Made by a program: the position numbers and the translations under genes. A stretch of 5,947 bases of DNA from assembly GCA_050249235.1 (NCBI GenBank), contig JBFWQW010000141.1, forward strand, positions 1 to 5,947, in the 5' to 3' direction. Each line of letters begins with the position of its first letter. Position 1 is the stretch's first letter. The notes below the pieces were generated by a model, which had not been told where the DNA came from, made no database searches, and was given only the letters and a program-made list of their open reading frames with translations. The DNA is from JAEKLB01 sp050249235. Its GTDB lineage: Bacteria; Actinomycetota; Acidimicrobiia; Acidimicrobiales; CADCSY01. This document shows positions 4,966 to 5,947 of this stretch, piece after piece.

Positions 4966-5947
4966 ATGGCTCCCGTGCCGCCCCCGCTCCCGGCCCGGCC
5001 CGACCTCGCCACCACCGCGCGGTCGTCCCGCGCGCCGCTGCGGGAGCTCTGGGCTCACGCCCGGAGCCAGCGGCGGCGGATCGTGCTCGCCACGGTCTTC
5101 TCGGTGCTGAACAAGGCGTGCGACATCGCGCCGGAGCTGCTCATCGGCGCGGCCGTCGACGTGGTGGTGAACCCCGGCCGGTCGTTCGTCGGCCGGCTCA
5201 TCGGCACCGACGACCGGTTCAGCCAGCTCACCGCGCTCGCCCTCCTCAACGTCATCGTGTGGCTGGCCGAGTCGACCACCGAGTACGTGGCCCGGGTGCT
5301 GTGGCGCAACCTGGCCCAGACGCTCGAGCACGACCTGCGCATGACGTCGTACCGCCACGTCCAAGAGCTGGAGCTGGCCCACTTCGAGGACCGCAGCTCG
5401 GGCGGCCTGATGGCCGTGCTGAACGACGACGTCAACCAGCTCGAGCGCTTCTTCGACACCGGCGCCCACGAGGTGATCATCACCACCATGAACGTGGTGT
5501 TCGTCGGGGTGGCCTTCTGGCTGATCTCGCCGACGTTGATGGGGCTCGCCTTCCTGCCCATCCCCGTCATCGTGTTCGGCTCGCTCCGCTACCAGCGGTC
5601 GCTCGAGCGGCGCTACGACGCCGTCCGGGAGGCGGCGGGGCGGATCGCCGAGGTGCTGACGAACAGCCTGGGCGGCATCGCCACCATCAAGGCCTTCAAC
5701 GCCGAGGACCGCGACGCCGGCCGGGTGGAGGTCGAGAGCGAGGGCTACCGGCAGGCCAACGCCTCGGCCATCCGCTACTCGACCGCCTTCAACCCCCTCA
5801 TCCGGCTGGCCGTGCTGGCCGGCTTCACGTTCACCCTCCTGGTCGGCGGCCGCCAGGCCCTACGGGGCGAGCTCGAGATCGGGCTGTTCTCGGTGCTCGT
5901 CTACATGACCCAGCGCCTGCTCTGGCCGCTCACCCGTCTGGGCGAGA
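4966..5947 (+). CDS. ABC exporter, transmembrane half (partial, first 327 residues)
   Basis: This is a membrane-bound ATP-driven exporter of the MsbA/multidrug type, cut off by the window end while still open. Only the membrane domain is visible. After a Pro/Ala-rich cytosolic tail (1-25), hydrophobic segments lie at about 38-65, 87-103, 168-187, 188-206, 279-297 and 304-320, the usual six. Conserved exporter segments are clear: LAQTLEHDLRMTSYRHVQEL (116-135) with HFEDRSSGGLMAVLNDDV (139-156) in the first intracellular loop, and RIAEVLTNSLGGIATIKAFN (226-245) with AEDR (246-249) in the second. The family usually has an ATPase domain following directly, expected past 5947 with Walker A and B and LSGGQ-type motifs. 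The ATG at 4966 is chosen for the TAGCGT box just upstream. The gene diverges from the second amidohydrolase across 145 bp. Substrates of this type (drugs, lipids, peptides) cannot be told from the membrane half. Confidence 0.93.
   Translation, partial: MAPVPPPLPARPDLATTARSSRAPLRELWAHARSQRRRIVLATVFSVLNKACDIAPELLIGAAVDVVVNPGRSFVGRLIGTDDRFSQLTALALLNVIVWLAESTTEYVARVLWRNLAQTLEHDLRMTSYRHVQELELAHFEDRSSGGLMAVLNDDVNQLERFFDTGAHEVIITTMNVVFVGVAFWLISPTLMGLAFLPIPVIVFGSLRYQRSLERRYDAVREAAGRIAEVLTNSLGGIATIKAFNAEDRDAGRVEVESEGYRQANASAIRYSTAFNPLIRLAVLAGFTFTLLVGGRQALRGELEIGLFSVLVYMTQRLLWPLTRLGE

Noticed and set aside
4821..5015. Longer second amidohydrolase beginning at 5015
   Set aside because: The extension overlaps the start of the ABC exporter and the divergent promoters, and shows no family similarity.
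4840..5570. Minus-strand open frames opposite the ABC exporter
   Set aside because: They are shadows of the exporter coding frame, which has clear six-segment topology and conserved loop motifs.

Overview
The window comes from a very GC-rich bacterial chromosome, most likely an actinobacterium. An Acidimicrobiia-type organism fits best, judging by the GC-rich third codon positions, two amidohydrolase-2 family enzymes, and promoters with a TAnnnT hexamer ending 7-8 bases before an ATG (leaderless transcripts). This placement is inference from style, not from a marker gene. A run of ten Ns shows that the sequence is a scaffolded assembly.

Layout, left to right. A long GC-rich hairpin (2-52) lies just past the end of a minus-strand amidohydrolase (69-1373). 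Upstream of it, on the same strand, is a nitroreductase-family flavoenzyme (1481-2209). A TetR-type repressor (2292-2984, plus) diverges from the nitroreductase across 82 bp. That short region holds a perfect 10-bp inverted repeat sitting on the repressor's own -10 box, and the two start codons are mirror images over 13 bp. Together these suggest an autoregulated repressor controlling the nitroreductase and perhaps the first amidohydrolase.

The convergent gap between the TetR gene and the second amidohydrolase (3405-4820, minus) is about 420 bp. A small hairpin is followed by a tandem array of a 20-bp unit (3012-3425): 18 full copies plus partial copies, interrupted by the N gap. The array is the most unusual element here. 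It runs into the amidohydrolase gene and supplies that gene's last six codons and its stop. Its minus strand carries a regular G-rich motif that could form G-quadruplexes.

To the right, a 145-bp divergent promoter region separates the second amidohydrolase from the start of an ABC exporter (4966 to beyond the window end). Only the membrane part of the exporter is visible.

Functional reading: two metal-dependent TIM-barrel hydrolases or decarboxylases, an FMN oxidoreductase, a TetR regulator and an efflux-type ABC protein would fit a catabolic or detoxification neighbourhood. No substrate can be named from the sequence. I see no CRISPR array, transposase, tRNA or rRNA.
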